Positions 17,301 through 25,262 of a DNA stretch of 64,000 bases are shown piece by piece. The DNA is from Silvimonas soli (GTDB lineage Bacteria; Pseudomonadota; Gammaproteobacteria; Burkholderiales; Chitinibacteraceae). Within the stretch, counting starts at the first letter, position 1, and each line of letters begins with the position of its first letter. The stretch covers positions 2,976,001-3,040,000 of the forward strand of contig NZ_CP106736.1 of assembly GCF_030035605.1 (NCBI RefSeq), in the 5' to 3' direction. The notes under the pieces were generated by a model. That model was not told the DNA's origin and searched no databases. It saw only the letters and a program-made list of their open reading frames with translations. The position numbers were made by a program, and so were the translations under genes.

Positions 17301-18250
17301 GCGGCAAGCCAGCGCTCAAGACGCAGGTGATCCACTTCATCAACAAGCCGATGCCGGGCAATCTGCCCAAGAAAACCGCACGGGCGTTGCTGGATGTGGA
17401 AGACGCCAGCGTAGTGCCGGTGATTCGTGATCCGCAATTGCAGGTTGCCGAGCAAGATCGCGAAGCGGTGTTCTACTTCCCGGGTTGCGGCTCCGAGCGT
17501 TTGTTCAGCCAGGTTGGCCTGGCAACGCAGGCCATGCTGTGGCACGTCGGCACCACCACCGTGCTGCCGCCGGGCTATCTGTGTTGCGGTTATCCGCAGA
17601 CTTCAGCCGGGTTTGAGGACAAGGGGAACAAGATCACCACCGAGAACCGGGTGTTGTTCCATCGCGTGGCCAACACGCTGAACTATCTGGATATCAAGAC
17701 GGTAATCGTCTCTTGCGGCACGTGCATGGATCAACTGATGAAGTATCAGTTTGAGCAAATCTTCCCGGGTTGCCGCTTGCTGGATATCCACGAATATCTG
17801 TTGGAAAAAGGCGTCAAGCTGGAGGGCGTGAGCGGAACGCGTTACATGTACCACGAGCCATGCCACACCCCAATGAAGGTGTACAAGGGGATCGACGTAG
17901 CCAACGAACTCATGGGCAGTAAAGTTGATCTGAATGACCGGTGTTGCGGCGAGTCGGGAACCTTCGGCACCTCGCAGCCTCACATCGCGACTCAAGTACG
18001 GTTCCGCAAGCAAGAAGAAATGGAAAAAGGCGCGGGCAAGCTGCGCGCTGAATCGGGCGCCGACGCCAAGGTGAAAATCCTCACTTCTTGCCCATCGTGT
18101 CTGCAAGGTTTGCATCGTTATGATGACGATGCCAATACCGATGCTGATTATATTGTGGTGGAAATGGCGAAATACGTGCTGGGTGAGAACTGGTTGCCCG
18201 AGTATGTTGAAAAGGCCCGTACTGGCGGGATTGAACGCGTTTTGCTGTAA
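14369..18250 (+). CDS. FAD-linked oxidase/Fe-S oxidoreductase fusion with N-terminal DUF3683
   Basis: A 1293-residue cytoplasmic or membrane-associated D-2-hydroxyacid (D-lactate type) dehydrogenase. Domains in order: DUF3683 (IPYNYTSFSDREVVIRLLG, about 20-130), an FAD-binding PCMH domain (IPRGGGTGYTGGAVPL near 210; DPTSADASCIGGNVAMNAGG near 280), the FAD-linked oxidase C-terminal domain (ALHMHAGDGNVHTNLPVN; GEHGIGITKYEF), two 4Fe-4S motifs (CLRCGKCKPVC and CTVCHRCVNPCP), and two CCG domains (YLCCGYPQTSAGFE, SCGTCMDQL; HEPCHTP, RCCGESGTFG). The same chain thus holds the glycolate-oxidase-like D and F functions. I chose the ATG; the frame also opens with a TTG at 14339. The substrate is not determined. 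Confidence 0.9.
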   Translation: MADTTAAIPADQQDRLREIPYNYTSFSDREVVIRLLGDDGWQTLQELRRERVTGRSARMLFEVLGDIWAVKRNPYLEDDLLDNPKRLAMLVDAMKHRLSEIEKRRDGNDKVGILVARARQAVDAFSNGFRDTAALRKKVLRLLAGVTRRDNINFDGLARVSHVTDATDWRVEYPFVVLNPDTEDEMAPMVAACIELGLTIIPRGGGTGYTGGAVPLTPMSAVINTEKLDLHNGVEMRRIPGVDHEIATIQCGAGVVTRRVMEAAEEKGLVFAVDPTSADASCIGGNVAMNAGGKKAVLWGTALDNLVSWKMVDPDGNWMFIERLDHNLGKIHDAESASFKVARYKPDGKTLINEETLVIPGNKFRKVGLGKDVTDKFLAGLPGIQKEGTDGIITSARFVLHRLPAHTRTVCLEFFGEVSRAVPAIVEIKDYIDGLTGVQLAGLEHLDWRYVRAVGYTTKAKSRGRPKMVLIADIVSDDENKLGEAASQVVMIANRRSAEGFIAVTSEQRKKFWLDRARTAAIAKHTNAFKINEDVVIPLPRLGEYSDAIERINIELSIHNKLELLDALTGFFTRGRLPMDMSDAAVSHDELIADRRESAISLIAAVRTRWQWLGDNLDSAFESYTDAWPEAPLERVVTASDAPQSVYHGMRDYVLRVSYKRELLASLEALFVGRTDKPIMDAVQKLHEQVLKGRTWVALHMHAGDGNVHTNLPVNSDNYEMLQRAHHAVARIMQVARDLNGVISGEHGIGITKYEFLTHEELAPFEAYKQQVDPNGRFNKGKLLPGADLTNAYTPSFSLLGAESLILEQSGIGNISNMVKDCLRCGKCKPVCSTHVPRANLLYSPRNKILATGLLTEAFLYEEQTRRGVSLKHFEELGDVADHCTVCHRCVNPCPVKIDFGDVSIAMRNFLRDEGQKKFNPMTALAMGFLTIKDPATIKLIRKVTIEWGGKAQRLGYRIGKSLGLIQGVLKQPPSTEGGKPALKTQVIHFINKPMPGNLPKKTARALLDVEDASVVPVIRDPQLQVAEQDREAVFYFPGCGSERLFSQVGLATQAMLWHVGTTTVLPPGYLCCGYPQTSAGFEDKGNKITTENRVLFHRVANTLNYLDIKTVIVSCGTCMDQLMKYQFEQIFPGCRLLDIHEYLLEKGVKLEGVSGTRYMYHEPCHTPMKVYKGIDVANELMGSKVDLNDRCCGESGTFGTSQPHIATQVRFRKQEEMEKGAGKLRAESGADAKVKILTSCPSCLQGLHRYDDDANTDADYIVVEMAKYVLGENWLPEYVEKARTGGIERVLL

Positions 18251-18381
18251 AGCCGGCGTGGTTCGCAGCACCTTATAGCGTTGCGCCCGAGAGACGGGGC
18301 AGGCGCGTACCGTTCCTGCCACCTTTTCGACCATCGGTCAGCTACAATGGCTTTCGGGGTGTGACAGCATTCATGCCCCGA

Positions 18382-18409
18382 TTGTTTATGCTGAATGGTT
18401 GTTTATAAT
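18382..18409 (+). promoter_or_regulatory. Probable sigma-70 promoter of the HIT gene
   Basis: TTGTTT at 18382-18387 and TATAAT at 18404-18409 are separated by 16 bp and lie about 26 bp before the HIT gene start. Confidence 0.55.
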
Positions 18410-18434
18410 CCGGCGCAAACATAAGGAAATCGTG

Positions 18435-18851
18435 ATGGAAGGCGGGTGTGTTCTGTGCAATGATCATGATCAAGTCGTGCTGTGGCAGGATGAGATATGT
18501 CGGGTGATTTGGGTCGATGACCCGGACTACCCGGGTTTCTGCCGCGTCATCCTTAATCGTCATGTTGCCGAAATGACCGATTTGCCGGCACAGGAAAGGG
18601 ATTGGCTCATGGAGGTGGTTTTTGCCGTGGAACACGCTGTACGCGATACGCTTCATCCCGACAAAATCAATCTTGCCAGTCTTGGCAATATGGTGCCGCA
18701 CGTGCATTGGCACGTTATCCCGCGCTGGAAAACCGACCGGCATTTTCCTGCCGCTGTCTGGGCCGCGCCGCAAAATGAGCATCCCCAATTGCCTATCAGT
18801 GCAGCCATGATCGAAAGCCTGAAACAACGTATTAGCCAGCTCACGCCATGA
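18435..18851 (+). CDS. HIT family nucleotide hydrolase/transferase
   Basis: A 138-residue histidine-triad protein. The motif HVHWHVIPRW is the H-x-H-x-H active site that attacks nucleoside phosphoramidates or dinucleotides. An upstream CVLC may bind zinc as in some HIT proteins. AAGGA seven bases before the ATG at 18435 sets the start. The stop overlaps the ATG of the next gene (ATGA), so the two are translationally coupled. Confidence 0.9.
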   Translation: MEGGCVLCNDHDQVVLWQDEICRVIWVDDPDYPGFCRVILNRHVAEMTDLPAQERDWLMEVVFAVEHAVRDTLHPDKINLASLGNMVPHVHWHVIPRWKTDRHFPAAVWAAPQNEHPQLPISAAMIESLKQRISQLTP

Positions 18852-20470
18852 CCCAGACTGATTTGCTTCCCGCCTATCACGGAACGGCTACACCGCCCTT
18901 TACCGATGCCCGATCGGCCAAGGCGTGGCTGCAATTGTTGCCGTTGATTAACGCCCCAGTGGCGCAGGCCGAACTGGTCGAGGCAATTGCTGCGCTCAAC
19001 GCCAGTAATATTCCACCTTACGAATCGCTCAAAATTCTGGAGTTGTTCCGCGAAGCTGTGCATCTGGTGCACCACACGCTGGCGGATCGGTATCTGGGTC
19101 GGGCTGTGCCATTTGGCAAAGATGAACTGGCGGCATGGGAAGCAGCATTGTCGCTGTGGTCGCATATGGCCCTGGCTTATGGCCGTTGCTGGCGCGCAGC
19201 GCTGGAAGGGCAATCCGACGTACTGGAACATCTGGCCTTGCTGGCTGAACGCAGCCTGCGCTACCAGTGCTTGATGGTGCGCGAGCATTTGATGGCCTAC
19301 CAAGTGGTTTCCAGCGAGTTATGGAAAACCATTTTTGCTTATTACCGCATTGCCGAAGCACGCGGCATTGCCGAGAAACCAGCCAAAGACAGCTTGCTCA
19401 AGGCCGCTGGCGTGGCGACACCGCAGAGCGTCTTCATTCATGCGTTGTTGCTGGCTGGTGCCAGTCCGTATCACTTTACTGCTCGCCAGATTCAATGGCT
19501 GGATGAGCGTCTACCTGCATTGGCGCCGCGCGCCCCGCTGGAGCGCGAAGCCCGCGCCTTGCCTGGTCGTGGCAGTTTGCAGATTGATTTTGATGATCCC
19601 GGTCCACCGCGGCGCACTGAGCCCCGGATGGATGGCCCCAATGTGCTAGAGATTGATACCTATCAGCTGGCACAGGCGTTGTCGCGGCGTATCAAGCTGC
19701 TGCGCAACGGGGAAAGCCCGGACAAGTTAGGTCTGGGGGAGCAATTCGCGGGTAGCGTGGTGGAAACCTTGCTGGTCGAGCTCTATCGCACCTGGTGCGA
19801 GCAACTGTCTGATCGTTCATTGCCGCGGCATATTTCCTCGCGGCAGATTGAAGTTGTGTTTGGCTTGCAGCGGCAACATCACGCCGCAGCGGGTGGCACG
19901 TTCCATCTAATGGAAGAACAGCAAGCGCTGGACCAGCAAGATCTGGTGCGCTTGCAGTTGTTCGGCCAGTCTGCCGCCGCCGCTAACGCGGTCGCGCCAG
20001 TTGATCCGGCTAGTTATGCCGAACGTTGGCAAGTACGCAACGAGTCGGCCAACGGTATGCAATTGGCCCGGCCGTTACATGAAGGCGCACGGATTTCGCT
20101 GCAGCAATTGCTGGCGGTCAATCTGGGTGGTCGCTACTTTGTCGGGGTAATTCGCTGGTTGCAGCAGGAAGAAACCCAGGTCGTCGCCGGGATTCGCTTG
20201 ATGCCAGGGGCGCCGCAAGCAGCGGCAGTGCGACCGGTCGATATGGTCAATGCCGGTCGGCGTAGCTGGACAGAATGTCTGTGGTTGCCAGCGGCTCCGA
20301 GCTTGAAAGCGCATCCAGCATTGTTGCTGCCAGTGGGCTGGTTCCGCCCAGGGCGTCTGGTGGAATGGTGGGATGGCCAAACCACGCGCAAAATTCGCCT
20401 GGAAACGGTGGTGGAGCGTGGCGTCGACTTTGAGCGTGTTCAATATGTGGTCTCTACCGCTGCACGCTGA
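18848..20470 (+). CDS. Large protein with a C-terminal PilZ-like domain
   Basis: A 540-residue protein without signal peptide or membrane helices. Residues about 1-340 are mostly helical and unrecognised. Around 393-403 the sequence RWQVRNESANG joins an R-x-x-x-R to an N-x-S-x-x-G, the two c-di-GMP contacts of PilZ domains, followed by beta-strand-like sequence (ISLQQLLAVNLGGRYFVGVIRWL). In classical PilZ domains these two motifs are farther apart, so binding is not certain. It is coupled by a 4-bp overlap to the HIT gene. A c-di-GMP-responsive effector is a fair working idea; the output is unknown. Confidence 0.6.
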   Translation: MTQTDLLPAYHGTATPPFTDARSAKAWLQLLPLINAPVAQAELVEAIAALNASNIPPYESLKILELFREAVHLVHHTLADRYLGRAVPFGKDELAAWEAALSLWSHMALAYGRCWRAALEGQSDVLEHLALLAERSLRYQCLMVREHLMAYQVVSSELWKTIFAYYRIAEARGIAEKPAKDSLLKAAGVATPQSVFIHALLLAGASPYHFTARQIQWLDERLPALAPRAPLEREARALPGRGSLQIDFDDPGPPRRTEPRMDGPNVLEIDTYQLAQALSRRIKLLRNGESPDKLGLGEQFAGSVVETLLVELYRTWCEQLSDRSLPRHISSRQIEVVFGLQRQHHAAAGGTFHLMEEQQALDQQDLVRLQLFGQSAAAANAVAPVDPASYAERWQVRNESANGMQLARPLHEGARISLQQLLAVNLGGRYFVGVIRWLQQEETQVVAGIRLMPGAPQAAAVRPVDMVNAGRRSWTECLWLPAAPSLKAHPALLLPVGWFRPGRLVEWWDGQTTRKIRLETVVERGVDFERVQYVVSTAAR

Positions 20471-20508
20471 GTCTGTTTATCCAGCGTGACTTTGCTGGGG
20501 ATATACCT

Positions 20509-20538
20509 ACGGGCGCCTGAATGGCGCCCGTTTTGTTT
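20509..20538 (+). terminator. Rho-independent terminator after the PilZ-like gene
   Basis: Stem ACGGGCGCC / GGCGCCCGT with loop TGAAT, followed by TTTTGTTTTG. Confidence 0.9.
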
Positions 20539-20690
20539 TGTGTTCATCTCGGTTTGATTTTCCGAACACGGGGCTGTCACTTGCTATTCACAATCCTGAC
20601 GTAATTATTCCACATGCCCTTCAGACGGGCGGTGCAATAGGGCGTCGGCCAGGGTCTAAAGTAAGAGAACGACAAAATTCGGAGACACGC

Positions 20691-20987
20691 ATGGCAACCC
20701 AATTGCTGTCGTTGGGGCTGATCGGCGTACGTTTGTACGACAGGATTCTTACTTCATCGGCTATTTATCCCGGCGAACTGGCCGACCATATCGTTGACGA
20801 AATCAACATGTATTTGCTGCGGGCTAACGAGCAGGAAAAGGTGCTGCTGTTCCACCTTGCGTGCGAGGTCCATGAGTCGCTAGATGACATCTATGCGCGG
20901 GTCGATGATCTGGAGACACGGCAAAGTATTTCGTTATTGATGGATGTGCTGATTCAGCGAGCCAGGGAACTGGCACGACATCATTAG
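20691..20987 (+). CDS. Small helical protein of unknown function
   Basis: A 98-residue protein, predicted mainly helical (LADHIVDEINMYLLRANEQEKVLLFHLACEV), acidic in the middle, with no Cys pair, signal peptide or membrane helix. GGAG lies six to nine bases before the ATG at 20691, and the longer frame from 20538 starts inside the preceding terminator, so the shorter start is preferred. I do not recognise the family. Its end overlaps by 4 bp the end of the convergent glycosyltransferase gene. Confidence 0.6.
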   Translation: MATQLLSLGLIGVRLYDRILTSSAIYPGELADHIVDEINMYLLRANEQEKVLLFHLACEVHESLDDIYARVDDLETRQSISLLMDVLIQRARELARHH

Positions 20988-22018
20988 TCAGTCCCAAGCC
21001 GGGAGGGGAAGTGACCTGGCCAATGCGCCCAGCAGTTCCCGGCCTCAATTTCATCAACTGCAGTAAGGGCATGATGCAGCCCCCGCAACTTGCCCGACAT
21101 ATCCAACTGTTCAGCGGTGCAGAGTGGATAATCGACAACGCGCAAAGCTGGATCAATCCCCATAAATAAAGCGTGGCACGGTGTTCCCAGCCCGGCGGCG
21201 AGATGGATGGCCGCGCTGTCGACGCTAATCATCTGCCTGGCTCCTGCAATGACCGCCAGCAGTCGCGGGAGCGAGTCAGACCAGTCGCTCAGGTCGTGCC
21301 ACCCGGGTAAATCCAGTGCCGCAAAGCCAGCCAGCGGAGCATATCCGCGCTCGATCAGTTCTTGCGCATATCGGCGCAGGACATCCGCGGGCATGGTGCG
21401 CAAAGCGGAGCTGGCGCGGTGGCAAAGTAGTGTATAGCCAAGCGGAAGCCATGCCGGCAGAGCGGGGCGGTCAATATCTTGCAGCCAATTGTTGCACCGC
21501 GTTTGGGCGGAGAGCGTTGCTGGGTCAAGGCCGAGGCTCATTGCAAAGAAGGCATGCATTGGCTGTGCATTAAAGGCCGGTCGATACATGAAATCTGCCA
21601 GATCAACCCATGTCGCCGCCCGGTCGTTTAGCGCTGATAGCGGTAGCGGCAGCGTTTGTGCGTTCACAAAGGCGCTGGCTAATGTGTAAATCTCGTCCAC
21701 GTATCGGGGCGCATTCGGGCTGCGATGCAAGGTGATTTGCAAATGTGGATAGCTTTGCTTGAGGCCGTGCAATACGGCCAGTCCGATGACCGAGTCCCCC
21801 AAGGCAACACCCATGCCATTGAGAATGTGCAAGGACTGGGTGTTGGCATAGTTGATATGAACCGGTGCAATGTTGGCATTGTGTACTTGCAGCAAGTCAG
21901 CGAGCGGCGTGAATGCGCTGCGCGGGGAGGATAGATAGGGCAGGTCATACGGCAGCCAGACCAAGCCATCGCGATCAACGATGGCCTGGGCGCTTAATCT
22001 CTCGGGCGCATCAGCCAT
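20984..22018 (-). CDS. GT9-like glycosyltransferase (heptosyltransferase-related fold)
   Basis: A 344-residue protein. The C-terminal region SVDSAAIHLAAGLGTPCHALFMGIDP is the donor-binding signature of ADP-heptose:LPS heptosyltransferase-like (GT9) enzymes, and HILNGMGVALGDSVIGLAVLHGL matches their N-terminal acceptor domain start. The ATG at 22018 overlaps the stop of the upstream TfpZ-like gene by 8 bp, so the pair is coupled. A longer frame to 22075 would run deep into that gene. By context it could glycosylate a pilin or another surface molecule rather than LPS core. The acceptor is unknown. Confidence 0.7.
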   Translation of the reverse strand: MADAPERLSAQAIVDRDGLVWLPYDLPYLSSPRSAFTPLADLLQVHNANIAPVHINYANTQSLHILNGMGVALGDSVIGLAVLHGLKQSYPHLQITLHRSPNAPRYVDEIYTLASAFVNAQTLPLPLSALNDRAATWVDLADFMYRPAFNAQPMHAFFAMSLGLDPATLSAQTRCNNWLQDIDRPALPAWLPLGYTLLCHRASSALRTMPADVLRRYAQELIERGYAPLAGFAALDLPGWHDLSDWSDSLPRLLAVIAGARQMISVDSAAIHLAAGLGTPCHALFMGIDPALRVVDYPLCTAEQLDMSGKLRGLHHALTAVDEIEAGNCWAHWPGHFPSRLGTD

Positions 22019-22793
22019 GTTTCTTGGAGACGGCCGGGCTGTAAGTGGTCGGCGTAATGTCCAGATACCCGACAAAGTCGCCGTTATCCCGCTGCAGCGC
22101 GATCATGCACGCGTCAAATGAGCCATGTAGAGGGAAAAAAGCCAGCTTTTGCTGTGTGGTCTGGTGGGCCTGCAGAAAGTCATCAAGCTTTTTCTGTTGT
22201 CCTTCTGGAAGCTTGGCGGGCAGGGCGAGGGCCGCTTGCACGATCTGTGGCCAATGCTGGTTGACCGGTTCCAGCCGGGTCATGAGTTCCGCCGGAAAGG
22301 CCTGATTGGTCATTTCGGCGACAAACATTGCTACACTTTCCTGGGTGTTTTGGGCAGGCCGCACTGCCATCAATGCCGGGCGTTGTGTGGCAGCATCACG
22401 CTGCTTTTCCAGCGCACCCCAGGTTTTACGATCTTTCGGGAGGTCCGCGACCCGCACTGTCTCAAAACCTCGATCAACAAAGATGGTGGCATAAGGGCGT
22501 TGGGTATAAAGCGTGATTACCCCGTAAATCAAGGCACCAATCTGTACCGCGGCAATGACGCCAACGTCCATACGCAGTTCACGCATGCTTTTGGTTTTGG
22601 AGAAAACAACCAGCGTCAGTAAAGGCCCCAGTATCAGATCTACCGAAGCGGTAATCCGCAGGCCTTGCCATAGGCCATTGATCTTGTAATACGGCCACGG
22701 GTAGCAAAAGTAGACCAAGGCACTAATGATGACCGTGAATACAACCACGCTGATGAGCAAATGAATTCCGGCTGCTTTTAAACGTCTGACCAT
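22011..22793 (-). CDS. tfpZ: TfpZ-type type IV pilin accessory protein
   Basis: A 260-residue inner-membrane protein with three N-terminal helices (LLISVVVFTVIISALVYFCY; SVDLILGPLLTLVVF; VGVIAAVQIGALIYGVITLY) and a periplasmic C-terminal part. The sequence RLKAAGIHLLISV...WPYY and LGPLLTLVVF is typical of the TfpX/TfpZ pilin accessory family, which helps assembly of particular type IV pilin alleles. GAGGAGAGG precedes the ATG. No pilin gene is adjacent; the coupled downstream gene is a glycosyltransferase. Confidence 0.8.
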   Translation of the reverse strand: MVRRLKAAGIHLLISVVVFTVIISALVYFCYPWPYYKINGLWQGLRITASVDLILGPLLTLVVFSKTKSMRELRMDVGVIAAVQIGALIYGVITLYTQRPYATIFVDRGFETVRVADLPKDRKTWGALEKQRDAATQRPALMAVRPAQNTQESVAMFVAEMTNQAFPAELMTRLEPVNQHWPQIVQAALALPAKLPEGQQKKLDDFLQAHQTTQQKLAFFPLHGSFDACMIALQRDNGDFVGYLDITPTTYSPAVSKKHG

Positions 22794-22954
22794 GACTCTG
22801 GCCTCTCCTCTATAGAAATTGCGCAGCAGGAGATTACCGCAAGCGGGGCCAGGATTGAATGTATCTCAGGTGGAGTGCGTGTTAGCCGCGACATCTGGTG
22901 CCAAATCGGGCCGGATCAGGCATTTTGGCTTTTGGGTTGGTGCTAGAGAAGGCA

Positions 22955-22985
22955 TAAAAAACGGCGCCAAATCGGCGCCGTTTTT
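22955..22985 (-). terminator. Terminator after the glycine-zipper gene
   Basis: Stem AAAACGGCGCC / GGCGCCGTTTT with a short AAATC loop and A/T runs on both sides, so it could work in either direction. It lies 27 bp past the stop at 23012. Confidence 0.85.
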
Positions 22986-23011
22986 CATCCTTGCGGAACT
23001 TGCTGCCTGGA

Positions 23012-23686
23012 TTACTGATCCAGTACCAGCGTTTCGCCTGAAGCCCGCACGCGGTCGCCGGCAACAAATGCTGGTTTCTCTTTGTAGGTGTAGGTACGCG
23101 AGTTGCCGTCATCAAACTGCACATGAACTTGGTAATCGGTCTCGGTGCGGACATGCTTTTCAACGGTATTGCCCGCCAACGCGCCACCCACGGCACCCAC
23201 TACAGTTGCCACGGTACGGCCACGACCATTACCTACCTGGTTACCTAGCAAACCACCTACCACACCACCCGCGACTGCACCACCACCCGAAGACTTCCCT
23301 TCCTGCGTCACCGTTTGCACGCTGGCTACGCGACCGCATACGGCACAAACCTGCTTGGCTGGCTGGGCCTGGTTGGATGCGTATTCCTGGCCCTGGTTAT
23401 TGGAGGTGGCGCGTTGATTGGTGCTGTGCTTGGGTTTGGGGTGTGGGGTCGCTTCAGCAACCGGGGCGACCGCTGGCACTTGTGTTGCAACCAGTTGGGC
23501 CGGGATCGAGGCCTCAGGTGCGGATGCGACAGCAACCACCGCTGGCACGCTTGCCGCGAGTTGTTCGGCATCGGTTTTGGGTGCGCCAATCCAGCCAGCC
23601 ATATGGGCAACGGCAACGCCGCATGCAATAACCACTGCGCCGGCAGCGGTCAGAATCAATGGGTGAAGTTTCTGTTGTTCAGACAT
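23012..23686 (-). CDS. Glycine-zipper 2TM envelope protein
   Basis: A 224-residue protein with one N-terminal membrane anchor (LILTAAGAVVIACGVAVAHM), a Pro/Ala-rich linker to about residue 105, a CAVCG pair at about 113-117, and a glycine-zipper hairpin (GGAVAGGVVGGLLGNQVGNG, then VVGAVGGALAGN). The C-terminus is a small beta-rich module (YQVHVQFDDGNSRTYTY) common in SlyB/Rcs-type outer-membrane or periplasmic proteins. There is no lipobox at the N-terminus, so it is anchored in the inner membrane. It probably has a structural role in the envelope. Monocistronic, with its own terminator. Confidence 0.8.
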   Translation of the reverse strand: MSEQQKLHPLILTAAGAVVIACGVAVAHMAGWIGAPKTDAEQLAASVPAVVAVASAPEASIPAQLVATQVPAVAPVAEATPHPKPKHSTNQRATSNNQGQEYASNQAQPAKQVCAVCGRVASVQTVTQEGKSSGGGAVAGGVVGGLLGNQVGNGRGRTVATVVGAVGGALAGNTVEKHVRTETDYQVHVQFDDGNSRTYTYKEKPAFVAGDRVRASGETLVLDQ

Positions 23687-24043
23687 GAGGTTGCTCCTTG
23701 AAACGTCCCTGCAGACGCGATGTCTTTGTTTTAATGTGGGCGGATTCTAGCTTTGAGTTGCGGGACGCACAGTGAGCGCGTCCACACCAGACCTGTTCTG
23801 GTTGCCACTCGATTGCAGCCGCAGCAAGCTTGTCATTGCAATATGACAGGATTGCTCCGGCAAAGTGCCTGTTGTGGGCGTTACGAAGTTTCTCCGGCTG
23901 TATCGCTATAGTCCATGTAATCTGCTTTGTCGGCCCGAATGCGTAATTTCAGTCCATACTTACATTCGCTTGCAGCAGGTTCTGGCGGCATCTATCGCCA
24001 GAGTTCCTACAATGACACCGTTGATCTCACTACTGCCTGGAAT
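23687..24043. other. Divergent intergenic region
   Basis: A 357-base gap between the divergently transcribed glycine-zipper and AI-2E-family genes. It should hold both promoters. A TATAGT hexamer near 23908 on the plus strand may be a -10 element, but I find no matching -35 and no operator-like palindrome. The frame of the permease gene continues upstream into this gap without family resemblance. Confidence 0.4.
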
Positions 24044-25249
24044 ATGACCGACACCGCCGACAAAAAAGAGTCTAAACATACCTGGATCGAACCCGCGGTC
24101 GCGACTTGCGCAGTGGTTGGGCTCATGTTGATGTCCTATCAGATATTGGCGCCCTTTGTGGCCGCGCTGATCTGGGCGGGCATTTTAGTCTATGCCACAT
24201 GGCAGCCCTACATGCTGCTGGTGCGACTGTGTCGCGGTAACCGCCTGTTGCCAGCGGTGGTGATGCTGCTGGTGTTCACTTTTGTGATCGTCGCCCCGAT
24301 GTTGATGGCCGGGCTGGAACTCTCGGCCAATGTCGACCAGATATCCGGTTGGTTGGAAGGGCATATTCAGGCCGGTTTGCCCACGCTGCCGGACTGGGTG
24401 GTCCGCGTGCCGTGGGCTGGTTCGCACATTGATACATTCTGGCAGGGCATTGCCAGCGGTGATCCAGAAGTCATCAACCGCATCAAAGAATGGAGCAAGC
24501 CGCTTGGGGGATTTCTGCTCAAGATGGGCGCGGCGGTGGGCAGTGGTGTGCTGGTGCTGTTTTTGAGTCTGGCGTTTTCGTTTTTCTTTTATATCAGCGG
24601 CCATGAGTTGATTCACTGGCTGATGATCATCCTGCGCCGGATTGGCGGTCAGCGTGGCCAGGAATTGATGCTGATTGCCGGTGGCACGGTACGCGGCGTG
24701 GTGTACGGTTTTATCGGTACCGCCCTGGTACAAGGTGCGCTGGCCTGGTTTGGTTACTGGATTAGCGGTGTTCCCAACGCCGCGGCGTTTGGCTTGGTGT
24801 CATGCTTTTTGTCGCTTATGCCGGGCGGCCCCAGCTTGTTGGGTCTGCCAGTGGCACTGTGGCTGTATCACGAGGGCAGTACTACCTGGGCGATCTTCCT
24901 GGCGGTCTGGATGGTTGGCGTCGTCGGCATGGCGGATAACGTGGTCAAGCCCTTGCTGATCGGTAAAGAAAGCAACCTGCCATTTGTGCTGATCTTGATC
25001 GGCGTGATCGGTGGCGCGATGGCTTGGGGCGTGATGGGGGTGTTTCTGGGGCCGACTTTATTGGCGGTCAGCTACACTTTGCTGCACAACTGGGCGCGCT
25101 TCGATGTGGCCGATACCGTGCTTTCGCCGAAGGAAGTCAGCACCCCGGTGGTGGTCGCGCAAGAGGCTGCCGCCGATGCCGCAATTGAGTCAGTACCCGC
25201 TCAAGTACCGCTGGTTACGCCAGACCAGGACGCAACCACTGCCCGCTAG
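24044..25249 (+). CDS. AI-2E family (PerM/YdiK-like) membrane transporter
   Basis: A 401-residue inner-membrane protein with about eight hydrophobic segments. The N-terminal hairpin (LILAPFVAALIWAGILVYATW region), the central amphipathic stretch and the C-terminal helices with FGLVSCFLSLMPGGPSLLGLP and NVVKPLLIGKESNLPFVLILIGVIGG-type signatures are characteristic of the family. Members export small solutes or act as ion antiporters. The substrate here is unknown. The tail is an Ala/Pro/Val-rich cytoplasmic extension. I placed the start at MTDTADKKES; the frame upstream has no conserved sequence. Confidence 0.88.
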   Translation: MTDTADKKESKHTWIEPAVATCAVVGLMLMSYQILAPFVAALIWAGILVYATWQPYMLLVRLCRGNRLLPAVVMLLVFTFVIVAPMLMAGLELSANVDQISGWLEGHIQAGLPTLPDWVVRVPWAGSHIDTFWQGIASGDPEVINRIKEWSKPLGGFLLKMGAAVGSGVLVLFLSLAFSFFFYISGHELIHWLMIILRRIGGQRGQELMLIAGGTVRGVVYGFIGTALVQGALAWFGYWISGVPNAAAFGLVSCFLSLMPGGPSLLGLPVALWLYHEGSTTWAIFLAVWMVGVVGMADNVVKPLLIGKESNLPFVLILIGVIGGAMAWGVMGVFLGPTLLAVSYTLLHNWARFDVADTVLSPKEVSTPVVVAQEAAADAAIESVPAQVPLVTPDQDATTAR

Positions 25250-25262
25250 TTGCAGGCCTCCA

